The notes under the pieces are model-generated. The model was not told where the DNA came from and searched no databases. It saw nothing but the letters and a program-made list of their open reading frames with translations. A stretch of DNA of 64,000 nt from Parapedobacter sp051400755. GTDB taxonomy: Bacteria > Bacteroidota > Bacteroidia > Sphingobacteriales > Sphingobacteriaceae. The translations under genes and the position numbers were made by a program. Every line of letters begins with the position of its first letter. The first letter of the stretch is position 1. Below, in pieces: positions 7,252-15,698 of the stretch. The stretch covers positions 186,001-250,000 of the forward strand of contig NZ_JBLFFL010000005.1 of NCBI RefSeq assembly GCF_051400755.1, given 5' to 3'.

Positions 7252-8001
7252 CTAATATTTCGGTTTGAATAAATCCATGAATTTCGTAAAAATCGTATTG
7301 CGCGGCTTCTCGCCTGCTTGTTCGCGCTCCAAGTTGATGGCCTCCCTCCGGGTGAGCATTACCATGTTCATGCGTTGGTCTTCTAAGGGCCGGTCATACC
7401 GATCGGTCTTGGTGGCAGCAATGCTGTCGATGACCTCCACTCCGGTAACGAGTTCCCCGAAAACGGTGTAGCTTTGGTCGAGGTGGGGAGTACCCCCGAG
7501 GGTCTTATACACTTCCCGCTGGGAAGGCGGGATCTTGCGCCCGCCAAGGCGGAGCTGCTCCAGGCTATCGAGCCCCCTATCTGTAAAGGTGCGCCCTTGG
7601 ACGAGGTAGAATTGCGAGCCGCTGGAAGCCTTCTCGGGATTATCATCCCGCGCAGCAGCAATGACGCCCTTCTTATGGAAAAGGCTGTCCCTGAATTCGG
7701 CCGGGATGGTATAATCAGGTCCGCCTTCACCCAAGCGCTGTTTCTCTGCGGCGAACCGAGAGTTTGGGTCGCCCCCTTGAATCATAAAGTGTTGGATGAC
7801 ACGGTGGAACAGCAAATCCTGATAATAACCAGCACGGACCAGCTTGACGAAATTATCGCGATGCAACGGGGTCTCATCGTACAGCTTCAGCAGGCATTCG
7901 CCTTTAGTGGTGATGATCCGTACATACTTATGGGGTGGAGCCGCATGCAAAGACGCCGCAAGCACAATGAACGTAAGCAATACAAGGGTTTTCTTGATCA
8001 T
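7252..8001 (-). CDS. Exported cyclophilin-type peptidyl-prolyl isomerase
   Basis: A 249-residue protein with a signal peptide (about residues 1-21, ending LHA-AP), so periplasmic or outer-membrane associated. The cyclophilin core carries the catalytic block FHRVIQHFMIQGGDP (Arg67, Gln75). A basic C-terminal tail (about 210-249) extends beyond the core. Cyclophilins catalyse cis-trans isomerisation of X-Pro bonds during protein folding. It is the middle gene of a minus-strand group, 43 bases after the preceding hypothetical gene and 3 bases before exonuclease III. Confidence 0.9.
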   Translation of the reverse strand: MIKKTLVLLTFIVLAASLHAAPPHKYVRIITTKGECLLKLYDETPLHRDNFVKLVRAGYYQDLLFHRVIQHFMIQGGDPNSRFAAEKQRLGEGGPDYTIPAEFRDSLFHKKGVIAAARDDNPEKASSGSQFYLVQGRTFTDRGLDSLEQLRLGGRKIPPSQREVYKTLGGTPHLDQSYTVFGELVTGVEVIDSIAATKTDRYDRPLEDQRMNMVMLTRREAINLEREQAGEKPRNTIFTKFMDLFKPKY

Positions 8002-8044
8002 TTTCTGTTAGTTCGTTTTTTAAAGTTGTTATAGCGATTACTCC

Positions 8045-8404
8045 TCACTCACCCTCGGACACCAGTCCCGCATCTTCGAAATAGTCAATGATCAGCGATT
8101 TGAGGATCATCTCTTGCTCCAAAAGGGTGTAATTGGGGATGGCTTTGACTAAGTGCCAGTGCGGCCAACCATCTTGGTCGAGGCCCTCGAGTTCGTAAAA
8201 GCCCATGGCACTGAACAGTCGGCAGGTGGCAATATGCATTAATTCTTCTTTCTGCCGTTTGCTGAATTTCAGAGGGCCTTTGCCCAGCTCCTGTACCCCG
8301 ATGAGGAATAGCATCACTTTGAGATCGGGCTTTTCCATTTCAAACCGCCTTGCCGTATCCGTTTGCAACGCAGCCCATTTTCTGTTAATCAATGACGCAT
8401 TCAC
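8045..8404 (-). CDS. Conserved hypothetical protein, start revised to GTG 8404
   Basis: A 119-residue soluble protein rich in Leu, Lys and Glu, with no signal or membrane segment. I do not recognise the family, but its length and composition suit a conserved cytosolic protein. The frame stays open up to a GTG at 8434. However, a perfect TATATTTG promoter box lies at 8416-8409, inside that extension, so the true start is more likely the GTG at 8404-8402 (VNASLINRKWAAL). The leader would then be very short. It heads the minus-strand group with the cyclophilin and exonuclease III. Confidence 0.65.
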   Translation of the reverse strand: MNASLINRKWAALQTDTARRFEMEKPDLKVMLFLIGVQELGKGPLKFSKRQKEELMHIATCRLFSAMGFYELEGLDQDGWPHWHLVKAIPNYTLLEQEMILKSLIIDYFEDAGLVSEGE

Positions 8405-8408
8405 GCCA

Positions 8409-8416
8409 CAAATATA
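8409..8416 (-). promoter_or_regulatory. Promoter -7 box TATATTTG
   Basis: A perfect TAnnTTTG match on the minus strand, five bases before the proposed GTG start at 8404. It argues that codons further upstream in the same frame are not translated. No TTG is seen at the ideal spacing. Confidence 0.5.
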
Positions 8417-8634
8417 CAGGTTTTTTTGCGACACCTTTCACGCCGCATTTTGTGGAATAATTTACGCAGTTTGGGGCGATAAAATAGGTCGGAATATCGC
8501 AGCGCGAAATAGAATTGAACAAGCCACATCCCTGATGTCATTAAAAAGGGTTGATTTTCAGGTCATTGTTTCGGATTTTGAACTATTCGGCGAAAAAAAC
8601 AGCGGATGACGGCAATTGGCACAATATTGCTGTG

Positions 8635-8780
8635 TACGTATATAACCGGAAAAGAAAATAAAGAGGTTGATATAAGGCAATACCTAAGGGTAAGCCGAAA
8701 GAGAACGGTAAATTACTTAGTATAGTATGAACTGTTTGTTTTAGTATCTGGAAAAGCGTCACTTCGGTGGCGCTTTTTTT
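8635..8780 (+). ncRNA. Candidate small RNA beside the NtrBC-like genes
   Basis: A terminator with a C(UUCG)G tetraloop and a T7 tail reads in plus orientation at 8752-8780, yet no plus-strand gene lies upstream for more than 2 kb. A -24/-12-like sequence (GG at 8618, GC at 8629) could be the promoter, giving an RNA of about 145 bases. The GG-GC spacing is one base short of the sigma-54 norm, so the 5' end is uncertain. No RNA family is recognised. Confidence 0.3.
8752..8780 (+). terminator. Rho-independent terminator with UUCG loop
   Basis: An 11-bp stem AAAAGCGTCAC / GTGGCGCTTTT with one G-T pair, loop TTCG, and T-run 8774-8780. The tetraloop and the longer T-run favour plus-strand use, though on the minus strand it may also end the sensor kinase transcript (stop at 8798). 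Confidence 0.8.
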
Positions 8781-8797
8781 ATTCCCTTCCTCACCGA

Positions 8798-10117
8798 TCA
8801 AAACTGCAAGATAAACACGCTGCCTTTATCTTCATCGCTCTGCACCAAAATATTGCCGCCGTGCAAAAGCATGATTTGCTTGCTCAATGTGAGCCCTACA
8901 CCGCTCCCGGTTTTGCGGGTAGTAAAAAACGGAATAAAAATACTTTCGAGTAAATCCGCAGGAATCCCTTTACCATTGTCGGTCACCTTGATCTGCGGCT
9001 TGCCGTCGTTGGCAGAGGCCGAGAGGGAAATATAGGGCTCGGACACGTCTTTGACCGCCTCCATGGCATTGAGCAAGAGGTTGATGAGCACTTGTTCGAT
9101 CAGGTTGATATCCAGCTCGAGCTGTAGCTGCGTATCTTTCAATATAATATCCAGTTCAATATTTTTCTGGACCAGGGACGGTTCCATGAGCTGGTAAAGG
9201 TTTTCAAAAAGATCGGCAGCCAAAACGGTACTGATGTTTGGCCGTTCGATCTTATTCAAAGAGCGGTAGGTGCCGGCGAATTTGAGCAGTCCCTCACTAC
9301 GGCGCTTGATGGTTTCGGTGCCCAACCGGATATCTTCCAGTTCTTCGCTATTCGGGAGGTTGTCCAGGCGGTTTTTCAAGGTATCCGCAAGAGACGATAT
9401 CGGCGCGATCGAATTCATGATTTCATGGGTGAGCACACTCAGCAGCTTTTGCCACGCCCGGGCTTCAGTCTCATCAATGGCTTCATTGACATTTTGATAT
9501 ACCACCAACTGATATTGCCCCTCAGGCGTTTGGAAGTTGCTTGCCGTGAGCAGCAGCTTAATATTCCCCTTGGCAGACTGTACGCTGAGGAGCTTCTGCT
9601 CGCCCGGAACCAATTGCAGCGTCTTTTGGTAAAGGTCATCGTTTTTCCGATGGAGCCCTTCAAATCGACGGATATAAGGGATGCCAAATAGATTTTTGAA
9701 GGCTTCATTTATCCAGACGATCTCACGGGTATTTGTATTGTAGGAGAGGATGGCGGTATCGACAATCTGCAAGATCTGATGCAGGTACTGGTATTGGGTT
9801 TCGCGCTCGCTGCTGATTTTTTTGAAGACACCGTTAATTTCGTTGAACGCACTGCGTAATGGAAGCAGCTCGGCATTGGCATGAATGAGCGGAAAGTGAC
9901 GGGTGAAATCACGGTAGCGCGCAGCCTCGGCGAACTCCTCCAACTCGCGGTAAGTCCGAAACTGCGATCGGAAGTTGAGTGCCAACATCCAAATGCCAAA
10001 TGGAGCCAAGACCAATGCGTATAAATATTGCTCCTTGAATAGCAGGTAGGCCAAGCCCGTCAGCGCCGCCAATAGCAATATTGCCCGGGCAACAATCAAT
10101 CGCCTGAATCGCCGCAT
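8798..10117 (-). CDS. Membrane sensor histidine kinase, NtrB-like
   Basis: A 439-residue kinase. Two closely spaced transmembrane helices (about 8-28 and 31-48) leave almost no periplasmic domain, so it probably senses a membrane or cytosolic signal. A PAS-like region (about 110-215) precedes the H-box LTHEIMNSIAPI (His231). The catalytic domain has N-box NLLLNAMEA, DNGKGIP and GSGVGLTLS. The H-box and architecture resemble kinases paired with sigma-54 activators. Its stop-start gap to the upstream response regulator gene is 2 bases, so regulator and kinase form one operon with the regulator first. Confidence 0.9.
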   Translation of the reverse strand: MRRFRRLIVARAILLLAALTGLAYLLFKEQYLYALVLAPFGIWMLALNFRSQFRTYRELEEFAEAARYRDFTRHFPLIHANAELLPLRSAFNEINGVFKKISSERETQYQYLHQILQIVDTAILSYNTNTREIVWINEAFKNLFGIPYIRRFEGLHRKNDDLYQKTLQLVPGEQKLLSVQSAKGNIKLLLTASNFQTPEGQYQLVVYQNVNEAIDETEARAWQKLLSVLTHEIMNSIAPISSLADTLKNRLDNLPNSEELEDIRLGTETIKRRSEGLLKFAGTYRSLNKIERPNISTVLAADLFENLYQLMEPSLVQKNIELDIILKDTQLQLELDINLIEQVLINLLLNAMEAVKDVSEPYISLSASANDGKPQIKVTDNGKGIPADLLESIFIPFFTTRKTGSGVGLTLSKQIMLLHGGNILVQSDEDKGSVFILQF

Positions 10118-10119
10118 GC

Positions 10120-11472
10120 TTAGATATCGTATTTGCTCAGCCGTCGGTAAAGGGCCGTACGCGTGATGCCCAGCTCCTTGGCCGCCTTACTGATATTACC
10201 ACCGTGTTTTTCAACGACATTAGCAATTGTGATGCGCTCAAGCTCAACCAAGTTGTGTTCTTCAGGAGCCTGCCGTTGGCCATTGCTATGCTGGGCTGTT
10301 TTCTCAATGGCCGAAAAGATCAGATCCTCGGCGCGGAGAACCTCCCCATCGGCCATGATTACCGCCCGCTCAATGCTGTACTGGAGTTCGCGGACATTGC
10401 CCGGATAATGATAGCCGAGTAATTTCTGCTCCGCCTTCTGATCAAAGTCGGCAATAGACTTCATGTATTTCTGAGCGTATCGTTGCAGGAAGTGTCGCGC
10501 CAAGCGCAGGATGTCTTCGCCGCGTTCGCGCAAGGGAGGAGCCTGCAAGTCGACCGTGTTGATGCGGTAGATGAGGTCTTTCCGGAAACGGCTTTCGTTG
10601 GCCAGATCGGCGAGCGGCACGTTGGTGGCACAGATCAATCGGATATCCACCGGAATAGGGTTATTGCTGCCCAGGGGGATGACCTGCCTGTTTTGGAGCA
10701 CGCTGAGCAACTTGGCCTGTTGCTGAAGCGAAATGTTGCCGATTTCGTCGAGAAAGAGCGTGCCTCCGTTGGCCGCCTCAAACCGGCCCATCCGGTCTTC
10801 GCGCGCATCGGTAAATGCGCCTTTTTTATGCCCGAAAAGTTCACTTTCAAACAGGCTCTCGGTCAGCGCGCCCACGTCAACCTTGATAAATGGTTTGTCG
10901 GCTCTTTGGGATTGCTTGTGGATAGCGGTAGCGATAAGGTCTTTGCCCGTGCCGTTTTCGCCTAACACCAAGATATTGGCATCGGTGGGCGCTATCTTGC
11001 TGATTTTATACAGCAAGTTTTGCATAATCTCGGATGCGCCGATAAATTCCAGATCGGCCGCGATATTGATCTGAGTAGTTTTCTTTCGGTCTTTTTTGGA
11101 TAGCAAGCCCGTGATGACGGAAATCAGTTGCTCATTTTGCCAAGGTTTGACCACAAAATCGGCTGCACCCTGTTTGAGCGACGTCACCGCCAAGTCGATG
11201 GCGCCATAGGCAGTAATCATCACGACTGGCAGGTCCGGTTTGAGCATTTTTATGCGATTGAGCCAATATAGGCCCTCATTGCCCGTGTTGATGGTGCTCT
11301 TGAAGTTCATGTCCAATAAAACGAGGTCGAGCGCTTCTTTGGCCAGGAGGGATGGGATCTGCTCGGGATTGTGTTCGGTAATGACCTTGCTGACATGCTG
11401 CTTGAGAAGCAAGCGTACGGCAGTCAGCACATCCGGATCATCGTCTACGACTAATATGCGCGAGTGCATCAT
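10120..11472 (-). CDS. Sigma-54-dependent response regulator, NtrC family
   Basis: A 450-residue activator with three parts. The receiver domain (1-120) has phospho-acceptor Asp54 in LLDMNF. The AAA+ domain (about 140-375) has Walker A GENGTGKD (171-178), GAFTDA (218-223, the loop that contacts sigma-54) and Walker B GGTLFLDEIG (236-245). The C-terminal Fis-type helix-turn-helix contains NISKAAKELGITRTALYRRL. All residues needed for activity are present. It is the first gene of a two-gene operon with the sensor kinase. Targets are not evident; the only sigma-54-like element found nearby (8616-8631) has imperfect spacing. The start is one of two adjacent ATG codons. Confidence 0.93.
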   Translation of the reverse strand: MMHSRILVVDDDPDVLTAVRLLLKQHVSKVITEHNPEQIPSLLAKEALDLVLLDMNFKSTINTGNEGLYWLNRIKMLKPDLPVVMITAYGAIDLAVTSLKQGAADFVVKPWQNEQLISVITGLLSKKDRKKTTQINIAADLEFIGASEIMQNLLYKISKIAPTDANILVLGENGTGKDLIATAIHKQSQRADKPFIKVDVGALTESLFESELFGHKKGAFTDAREDRMGRFEAANGGTLFLDEIGNISLQQQAKLLSVLQNRQVIPLGSNNPIPVDIRLICATNVPLADLANESRFRKDLIYRINTVDLQAPPLRERGEDILRLARHFLQRYAQKYMKSIADFDQKAEQKLLGYHYPGNVRELQYSIERAVIMADGEVLRAEDLIFSAIEKTAQHSNGQRQAPEEHNLVELERITIANVVEKHGGNISKAAKELGITRTALYRRLSKYDI

Positions 11473-11547
11473 GTTTAAGCGATATCGAAATTAAAACGTA
11501 AAACTACAATTATAAGCGGCGGCTCCCAAAAAAATGAAAAAATAATT

Positions 11548-11577
11548 TTGAATATCGGCGGACTGCTTCTATATTTG
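11548..11577 (+). promoter_or_regulatory. Promoter of tRNA-Val
   Basis: TTTTG ending at 11550 is followed by exactly 19 bases and then TATATTTG (11570-11577), a near-perfect Bacteroidota promoter. The mature tRNA begins at 11593. Confidence 0.8.
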
Positions 11578-11592
11578 CAGACCCAAACGGAA

Positions 11593-11667
11593 GGGAGCTT
11601 AGCTCAGCTGGTTCAGAGCACCTGCCTTACAAGCAGGGGGTCACTGGTTCGAACCCAGTAGCTCCCA
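11593..11667 (+). tRNA. tRNA-Val (anticodon UAC)
   Basis: A 75-base cloverleaf: acceptor stem GGGAGCT with AGCTCCC, D arm AGCTCAGCTGGTTCAGAGC, anticodon loop CTTACAA giving UAC, and T arm CTGGTTCGAACCCAG. CCA is not encoded. It is a single tRNA with its own promoter upstream and terminator downstream. Confidence 0.96.
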
Positions 11668-11672
11668 CTTCC

Positions 11673-11706
11673 AAAGCCGCTTTTCGATAAGAGAAGCGGC
11701 TTTCTT
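11673..11706 (+). terminator. Terminator of tRNA-Val
   Basis: AAAGCCGCTT (11673-11682) pairs with AAGCGGCTTT (11694-11703) around an 11-base loop, with a short T-rich tail. It lies 5 bases after the tRNA. Confidence 0.75.
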
Positions 11707-11799
11707 ATGTATTCTGGTACAGCTAACCCGTCTCGTCGTGTGGAGTTCTGCAAAACTTCATGTACATTTGGTCTGTCTACGGTTAATCACTGATGGTTT

Positions 11800-13791
11800 T
11801 TAATCATAAAACTTCCAAGCAATGCCTACGCGCAGGTTGGCATTGTTCATGGGATACCTGCGCACGGTATAATAACCTTCGGGCCATAAGTACTGGTTGA
11901 CGAAATTGTAGCTCAGGAATAGGTTAGCGCGCTTGAGTGTTGCCGTGGTCCAGACATCCACGATGGGATATGTGGAAAATTCGATCGCCGCATTGTCATT
12001 GTAGAATTGGCCGATGTTAATGGCATAAGAAGGTGTGCGGAACGGCGTATTAAAGCGCACATCAAATCCGAGGTTGAAATCGACGATCTTATAGAGCAGT
12101 CCATTGTAATAAAAGCTATGCCAGGTGTACAATTCAGGGATGGCGAGGACCGCATTGTAATCCGACCGCTGGTACACGGCGTAATTGTCCAGGTGGAAGC
12201 GGCCCAGCCGGAAGTTTTGTCCGATGGATATTTTAAGCAGGTCGATGTTGTTGCCTAATTGGGCCGGCTCCACCGCTCGGAGCAGCCGCGGGTCTGCATC
12301 GGGGTTATCGACCTCCTTAAAGTACAGATGGTTTGCAATAAGAAAATATTCAGCCTTGCCCGAAAACCCGAGCGATGGATTTTCGTAAGCAAATGAAAAA
12401 CTGGTGGTCTTCGTTTTGGCGAAATCATGCGTCCATTGGTGGTAGGTGTAGTTGGCCCGCTGAAATAACCATTCGGGTGATTTGTTTTGGGTATAGGCGC
12501 CCAGGACAATGCGTCCGATGGTATTGCTTAGCAGCACGTCTGCCTTGGCCTCGTAGCGGTAATCGCCGAAGTTGGCACCCTGCACGATTTGGTTGAGATC
12601 GCCGGTGATGGTCACGCGATCGCTGAAACGATAGCCAACACCTGCTTTGAGCATGCTGTTTTGCAAGAACGTTTGGTACCCCCTATCCCGGTACCAATGC
12701 ATATCATGTTGATATCCGAGATCGAGTTTGACCTCATTTTTGATAAATGCCAACGATTTGCCCCGAAGATAAAAGCTATAACCAAAGTCGTTCGTGATCG
12801 TGTTGACCTGTGTTGTGTCTTGTGTCAACACACTTTCGCCAAAAGGGAACGCATTGTTGATATCGGGTTCGTTTTTATAGAACTGATAGTTGCGTGTGCG
12901 CAGTTGGATGCTGTGCGACATGCGATTAGTCGGCAGGAGCTGTTGTTCGGGTTGGCCGGGGTTGATGGTATCAAGCCGTCCCACAAACAGGCTTTGCCTG
13001 ACAAAGAAACTGTTGTCACGCCAGGTATGGCGTGGTCGTTCATCGCGAGTGCCCCGCAGTCGGGTGGATTCGGAATCGCTGTTACCCCGCTGAGGATAAC
13101 GGAAGAGCGTGTCGTTGAGCACCGATCCGTTTTCAGAGGAGATGAGCCGGTTGAACACCGCATTCGTCAAGAGGTTATACCGGTGATTGGGCGACTCATA
13201 CCAAGCAAAAAGGACGGGCTTGATCTCGTTGTATTGCTGATTAAAATAGTAACCGTCCGCCCGGGCCGCATGAAACTCGGCTCCGATGTTGAGGTGGGGA
13301 TTGATGTTTTGGGTGACCTTGGCCCGCAGGACCTGGTCGTCAAAAAAAAAGCCTACATTATACAGCTCTGAAAAATGCGCACGGGCGCGGTAATATTTAA
13401 CCGAGTCCGGCTGATAGACGTAACGTTCCAGGCTATGGAATCCGGTTTGGAATCCGATGGTCTTATCGGGCACAAAAAGAAGGTCGCGCGTGGCGAGGCC
13501 ATAACTGCCCAGGTGAATGCTCGGGTTTTTGGGCTGGTTTTGGGGATTATAATACTGAAAATTCTGGTGGAGTGTATCAATCTGGTAGGTGAAGGTGCCT
13601 TGCTTCATCATCGCTAACGTCGTATAGCGAATGTACCTTGCACTGAAAATGACGGAGTCTTCCTTGTTGTCTTCTGCAGCCCTCGCCGAGTCTAGGGCGC
13701 TGCTGAATTCTTCTTCCTCTTGGGCATGTAATACCGTCATGAAAGAAAGGAAACATACGGAGAGCAGCCAAATGCGCAGAAAAGCCTTCAT
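11800..13791 (-). CDS. Putative outer-membrane porin (Bacteroidota putative-porin family)
   Basis: A 663-residue exported protein with a signal peptide (about 1-23, cleavage after VLHA). It is rich in alternating aromatic and polar residues typical of beta strands (many Tyr, Phe, Asn, Arg) and ends in VGIAWKFYD with an aromatic near the C-terminus, as expected of an outer-membrane barrel. Size and composition fit the uncharacterised Bacteroidota putative-porin family (PF14121 from memory). Its ATG overlaps the stop of purine nucleoside phosphorylase by ATGA, so it is translationally coupled to that gene. The pairing hints at nucleoside uptake, but this is inference only. Confidence 0.8.
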   Translation of the reverse strand: MKAFLRIWLLSVCFLSFMTVLHAQEEEEFSSALDSARAAEDNKEDSVIFSARYIRYTTLAMMKQGTFTYQIDTLHQNFQYYNPQNQPKNPSIHLGSYGLATRDLLFVPDKTIGFQTGFHSLERYVYQPDSVKYYRARAHFSELYNVGFFFDDQVLRAKVTQNINPHLNIGAEFHAARADGYYFNQQYNEIKPVLFAWYESPNHRYNLLTNAVFNRLISSENGSVLNDTLFRYPQRGNSDSESTRLRGTRDERPRHTWRDNSFFVRQSLFVGRLDTINPGQPEQQLLPTNRMSHSIQLRTRNYQFYKNEPDINNAFPFGESVLTQDTTQVNTITNDFGYSFYLRGKSLAFIKNEVKLDLGYQHDMHWYRDRGYQTFLQNSMLKAGVGYRFSDRVTITGDLNQIVQGANFGDYRYEAKADVLLSNTIGRIVLGAYTQNKSPEWLFQRANYTYHQWTHDFAKTKTTSFSFAYENPSLGFSGKAEYFLIANHLYFKEVDNPDADPRLLRAVEPAQLGNNIDLLKISIGQNFRLGRFHLDNYAVYQRSDYNAVLAIPELYTWHSFYYNGLLYKIVDFNLGFDVRFNTPFRTPSYAINIGQFYNDNAAIEFSTYPIVDVWTTATLKRANLFLSYNFVNQYLWPEGYYTVRRYPMNNANLRVGIAWKFYD

Positions 13792-14606
13792 TGCTGCAAA
13801 GCTACCAATTCTTTCAATATTACGGTCATCTTTGGCTCTACGGTGGAGGCCACCTCCACGATTTCGGCGAGGGAAACGGGTTGGAGGTTTTCATGGAATC
13901 CTTCATCGGTGACGACCGAAATGGCGAATACGGGTAATCCCATATGGTTGGCGGTAATCACTTCCGGTACGGTGCTCATCCCTACAATATCGCCCCCGAT
14001 CAGTCGCATATAACGGTATTCGGCCCGGGTTTCTAAATTGGGCCCCGGCGTGGATACGTACACGGCGCGGTGCACCTTGATTTGATGTTGACGGGCGATT
14101 TCCAACCCTGCTCCGATCAACTCTGCATCGTACGGTTGGCTCATATCGGGGAAGCGCGGACCAAGTCTGCTGTCATTGGCACCCCGCAGGGGGTTATCTG
14201 GCAAGAGGTTGATATGGTCGTCGATGATAGCCAAATGCCCTTTCCGGATATCCGGATTGAGCGAGCCGGCGGCGTTCGAAACAAATAACTTTTGGACACC
14301 CAGTGCCTTCATCACACGCACGGGGAAGGTGATCTGCTGCATGCTGTATCCTTCATAATAATGAAGACGCCCTTGCATGGCCATGACCCTGCGGCCGTTG
14401 AGTATGCCAAAAATGAGCTTGCCGGTATGGAATTCTACCGTAGAAATCGGAAAGTTGGGGATGTTGGCATACATCAATTGGCGGGTTATCTCCACTTCAT
14501 CAACCAATTTGCCCAGCCCGGTACCCAAGATGATACCAAACTCGGGCGCAAAATCGCCTATACGCTGTCGGATAAATTCGGTGGTCTCTTCGATCAAATG
14601 ATACAT
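13788..14606 (-). CDS. Purine nucleoside phosphorylase (trimeric PNP-I type)
   Basis: A 272-residue enzyme that cleaves inosine and guanosine with phosphate to free base and ribose-1-phosphate in purine salvage. Family motifs are FGIILGTGLGKLVDEV (phosphate loop), GRLHYYEGY, SNAAGSLNP and the late block GGDIVGMSTVPEVI. The frame opens at a TTG at 14615; the ATG at 14606 (MYHLIEETTEF) is preferred. A promoter (TTTG, 20 bases, TAAGTTTG) lies at 14658-14627, giving a leader of about 15 bases. It is the first gene of an operon with the putative porin (4-base overlap). Confidence 0.92.
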   Translation of the reverse strand: MYHLIEETTEFIRQRIGDFAPEFGIILGTGLGKLVDEVEITRQLMYANIPNFPISTVEFHTGKLIFGILNGRRVMAMQGRLHYYEGYSMQQITFPVRVMKALGVQKLFVSNAAGSLNPDIRKGHLAIIDDHINLLPDNPLRGANDSRLGPRFPDMSQPYDAELIGAGLEIARQHQIKVHRAVYVSTPGPNLETRAEYRYMRLIGGDIVGMSTVPEVITANHMGLPVFAISVVTDEGFHENLQPVSLAEIVEVASTVEPKMTVILKELVALQQ

Positions 14607-14626
14607 GGCTGCCAAGACTTATAGGT

Positions 14627-14658
14627 CAAACTTAAGGTAAATTTTTGCAATGCGCAAA
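14627..14658 (-). promoter_or_regulatory. Promoter of the PNP-porin operon
   Basis: On the minus strand TTTG (14658-14655), a 20-base spacer and TAAGTTTG (14634-14627). Both elements and their spacing match the Bacteroidota consensus. It sits immediately downstream of the rsgA stop codon, separating the two units. Confidence 0.75.
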
Positions 14659-14661
14659 CCG

Positions 14662-15582
14662 TCATGCCCGGGTGTCATTGCCATGGTAGATGCTCAGGTA
14701 GCTGTCGTACCGGCTCGGGGCGATATCACCCGATTCAAGCGCGGCCAATACGGCGCAGCCGGGCTCGTTGATGTGCCGGCAATCGTTGAAACGGCAGTCG
14801 TGCATCAATGCGCGCATCTCGGGAAAAAAATGGCTCAGCTCCTGCTGTTCGATATCGATGATGCCCAGTTCGCGAATACCCGGCGTGTCGATCAGCCAAC
14901 CCCCAAAGGGCAACAGGATCATCTCGGCAAAGGTGGTGGTGTGCTTACCCTTATCTGACCAATCGGATATATTGGCCGTGCGCAATTGGGCATGTGGATG
15001 GATGGCGTTGATCAACGTGGATTTTCCAACACCTGAATGGCCCGAAATCAGGGTGGTTTTGTGCTGAAGTAGCTTTTTGACGGTGTCGACATTGGTGCCC
15101 CGGAGCGCGGAGACCTCAAAGCAGGGATAGCCGATGGTGGTATACATCGATTCGTATTCGCGCAGTATGTCCAGGCCCTCCTCACTGAATAAGTCGAGTT
15201 TGTTGAATAACAGTCCAGCCGGAACATCGTAGGCCTCGGCGGTGACCAAAAAACGATCAATAAAACCCAGCGATGTAAACGGCGAGGCCAAGGTAACGAC
15301 CAAAAAGGCCTGATCTACATTGGCGGCAATAATCTGCGCTTGCTTCGATAGGTTGACCGACTTGCGGATAATGTAATTGCGCCGTTCATGGAGGCGGGTA
15401 ATGATGGCCGTATACGGCGCCGCTTCTAGCTCGATATCTACCCAGTCCCCCACTGCGACGGGGTTGGTGGTCCTGATGTCTTGTGTCCTGAATTTGCCTT
15501 TGATGCGGCAATTATAGGTGTTGCCGTCATCGGCGAGTACCTCATACCAACTGCCTGTTGACTTGGTGACAAGGCCTTTCAT
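14662..15582 (-). CDS. rsgA: Ribosome small-subunit-dependent GTPase A
   Basis: A 306-residue circularly permuted GTPase that binds the 30S subunit and assists its late maturation. An OB-fold domain (about 1-75) precedes the permuted G domain, with G4 NKLD (127-130) before the P-loop GHSGVGKST (181-189) and G3 DTPG. The C-terminal zinc-binding domain has clustered Cys and His in CRFNDCRHINEPGCAV. Length and domain order are normal. It stands as its own unit, head-to-head with polA across about 115 bases. Confidence 0.95.
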   Translation of the reverse strand: MKGLVTKSTGSWYEVLADDGNTYNCRIKGKFRTQDIRTTNPVAVGDWVDIELEAAPYTAIITRLHERRNYIIRKSVNLSKQAQIIAANVDQAFLVVTLASPFTSLGFIDRFLVTAEAYDVPAGLLFNKLDLFSEEGLDILREYESMYTTIGYPCFEVSALRGTNVDTVKKLLQHKTTLISGHSGVGKSTLINAIHPHAQLRTANISDWSDKGKHTTTFAEMILLPFGGWLIDTPGIRELGIIDIEQQELSHFFPEMRALMHDCRFNDCRHINEPGCAVLAALESGDIAPSRYDSYLSIYHGNDTRA

Positions 15583-15665
15583 CGGATTGCCGGATTACGT
15601 GCTGGGGTGCATTTTGCCATCTGGGCAAAGGTCGAAAAAAAATGGTGAATAGTGAATGGTATCCC

Positions 15666-15673
15666 TATCTTTG
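15666..15673 (+). promoter_or_regulatory. Promoter -7 box of polA
   Basis: TATCTTTG matches TAnnTTTG and lies 26 bases before the GTG at 15699. Its position inside the longest possible polA frame (ATG at 15642) argues that the downstream GTG is the true start. No TTG at ideal spacing. Confidence 0.5.
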
Positions 15674-15698
15674 TGGAGATACCAAATATTATATTGCT

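Larger units (their letters stand above)
8405..8797. other. Intergenic region with a plus-strand terminator and no protein gene
   Basis: These 393 bases hold no convincing reading frame. They contain the promoter box at 8416-8409, a sigma-54-like TTGGCAC...TTGCT element at 8616-8631 (one base short of ideal spacing) and a plus-oriented terminator at 8752-8780. Because all genes to the left are on the minus strand, that terminator implies an untranslated plus-strand RNA. Confidence 0.55.

Noticed and set aside
8616..8631. Sigma-54 promoter TTGGCAC...TTGCT taken at face value
   Set aside because: The GG-to-GC spacing is one base short of the strict sigma-54 requirement, so it is kept only as a weak hint within the small RNA finding.
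8583..8801. 72-codon minus-strand frame in the intergenic region before the kinase
   Set aside because: It would run across the terminator stem at 8752-8780 and has low-complexity hydrophobic content; no start context supports it.
12589..13371. 260-codon open frame on the plus strand opposite the porin gene
   Set aside because: It lies wholly antisense to a clear outer-membrane porin, has no promoter or family motif, and its composition mirrors the porin's codons.
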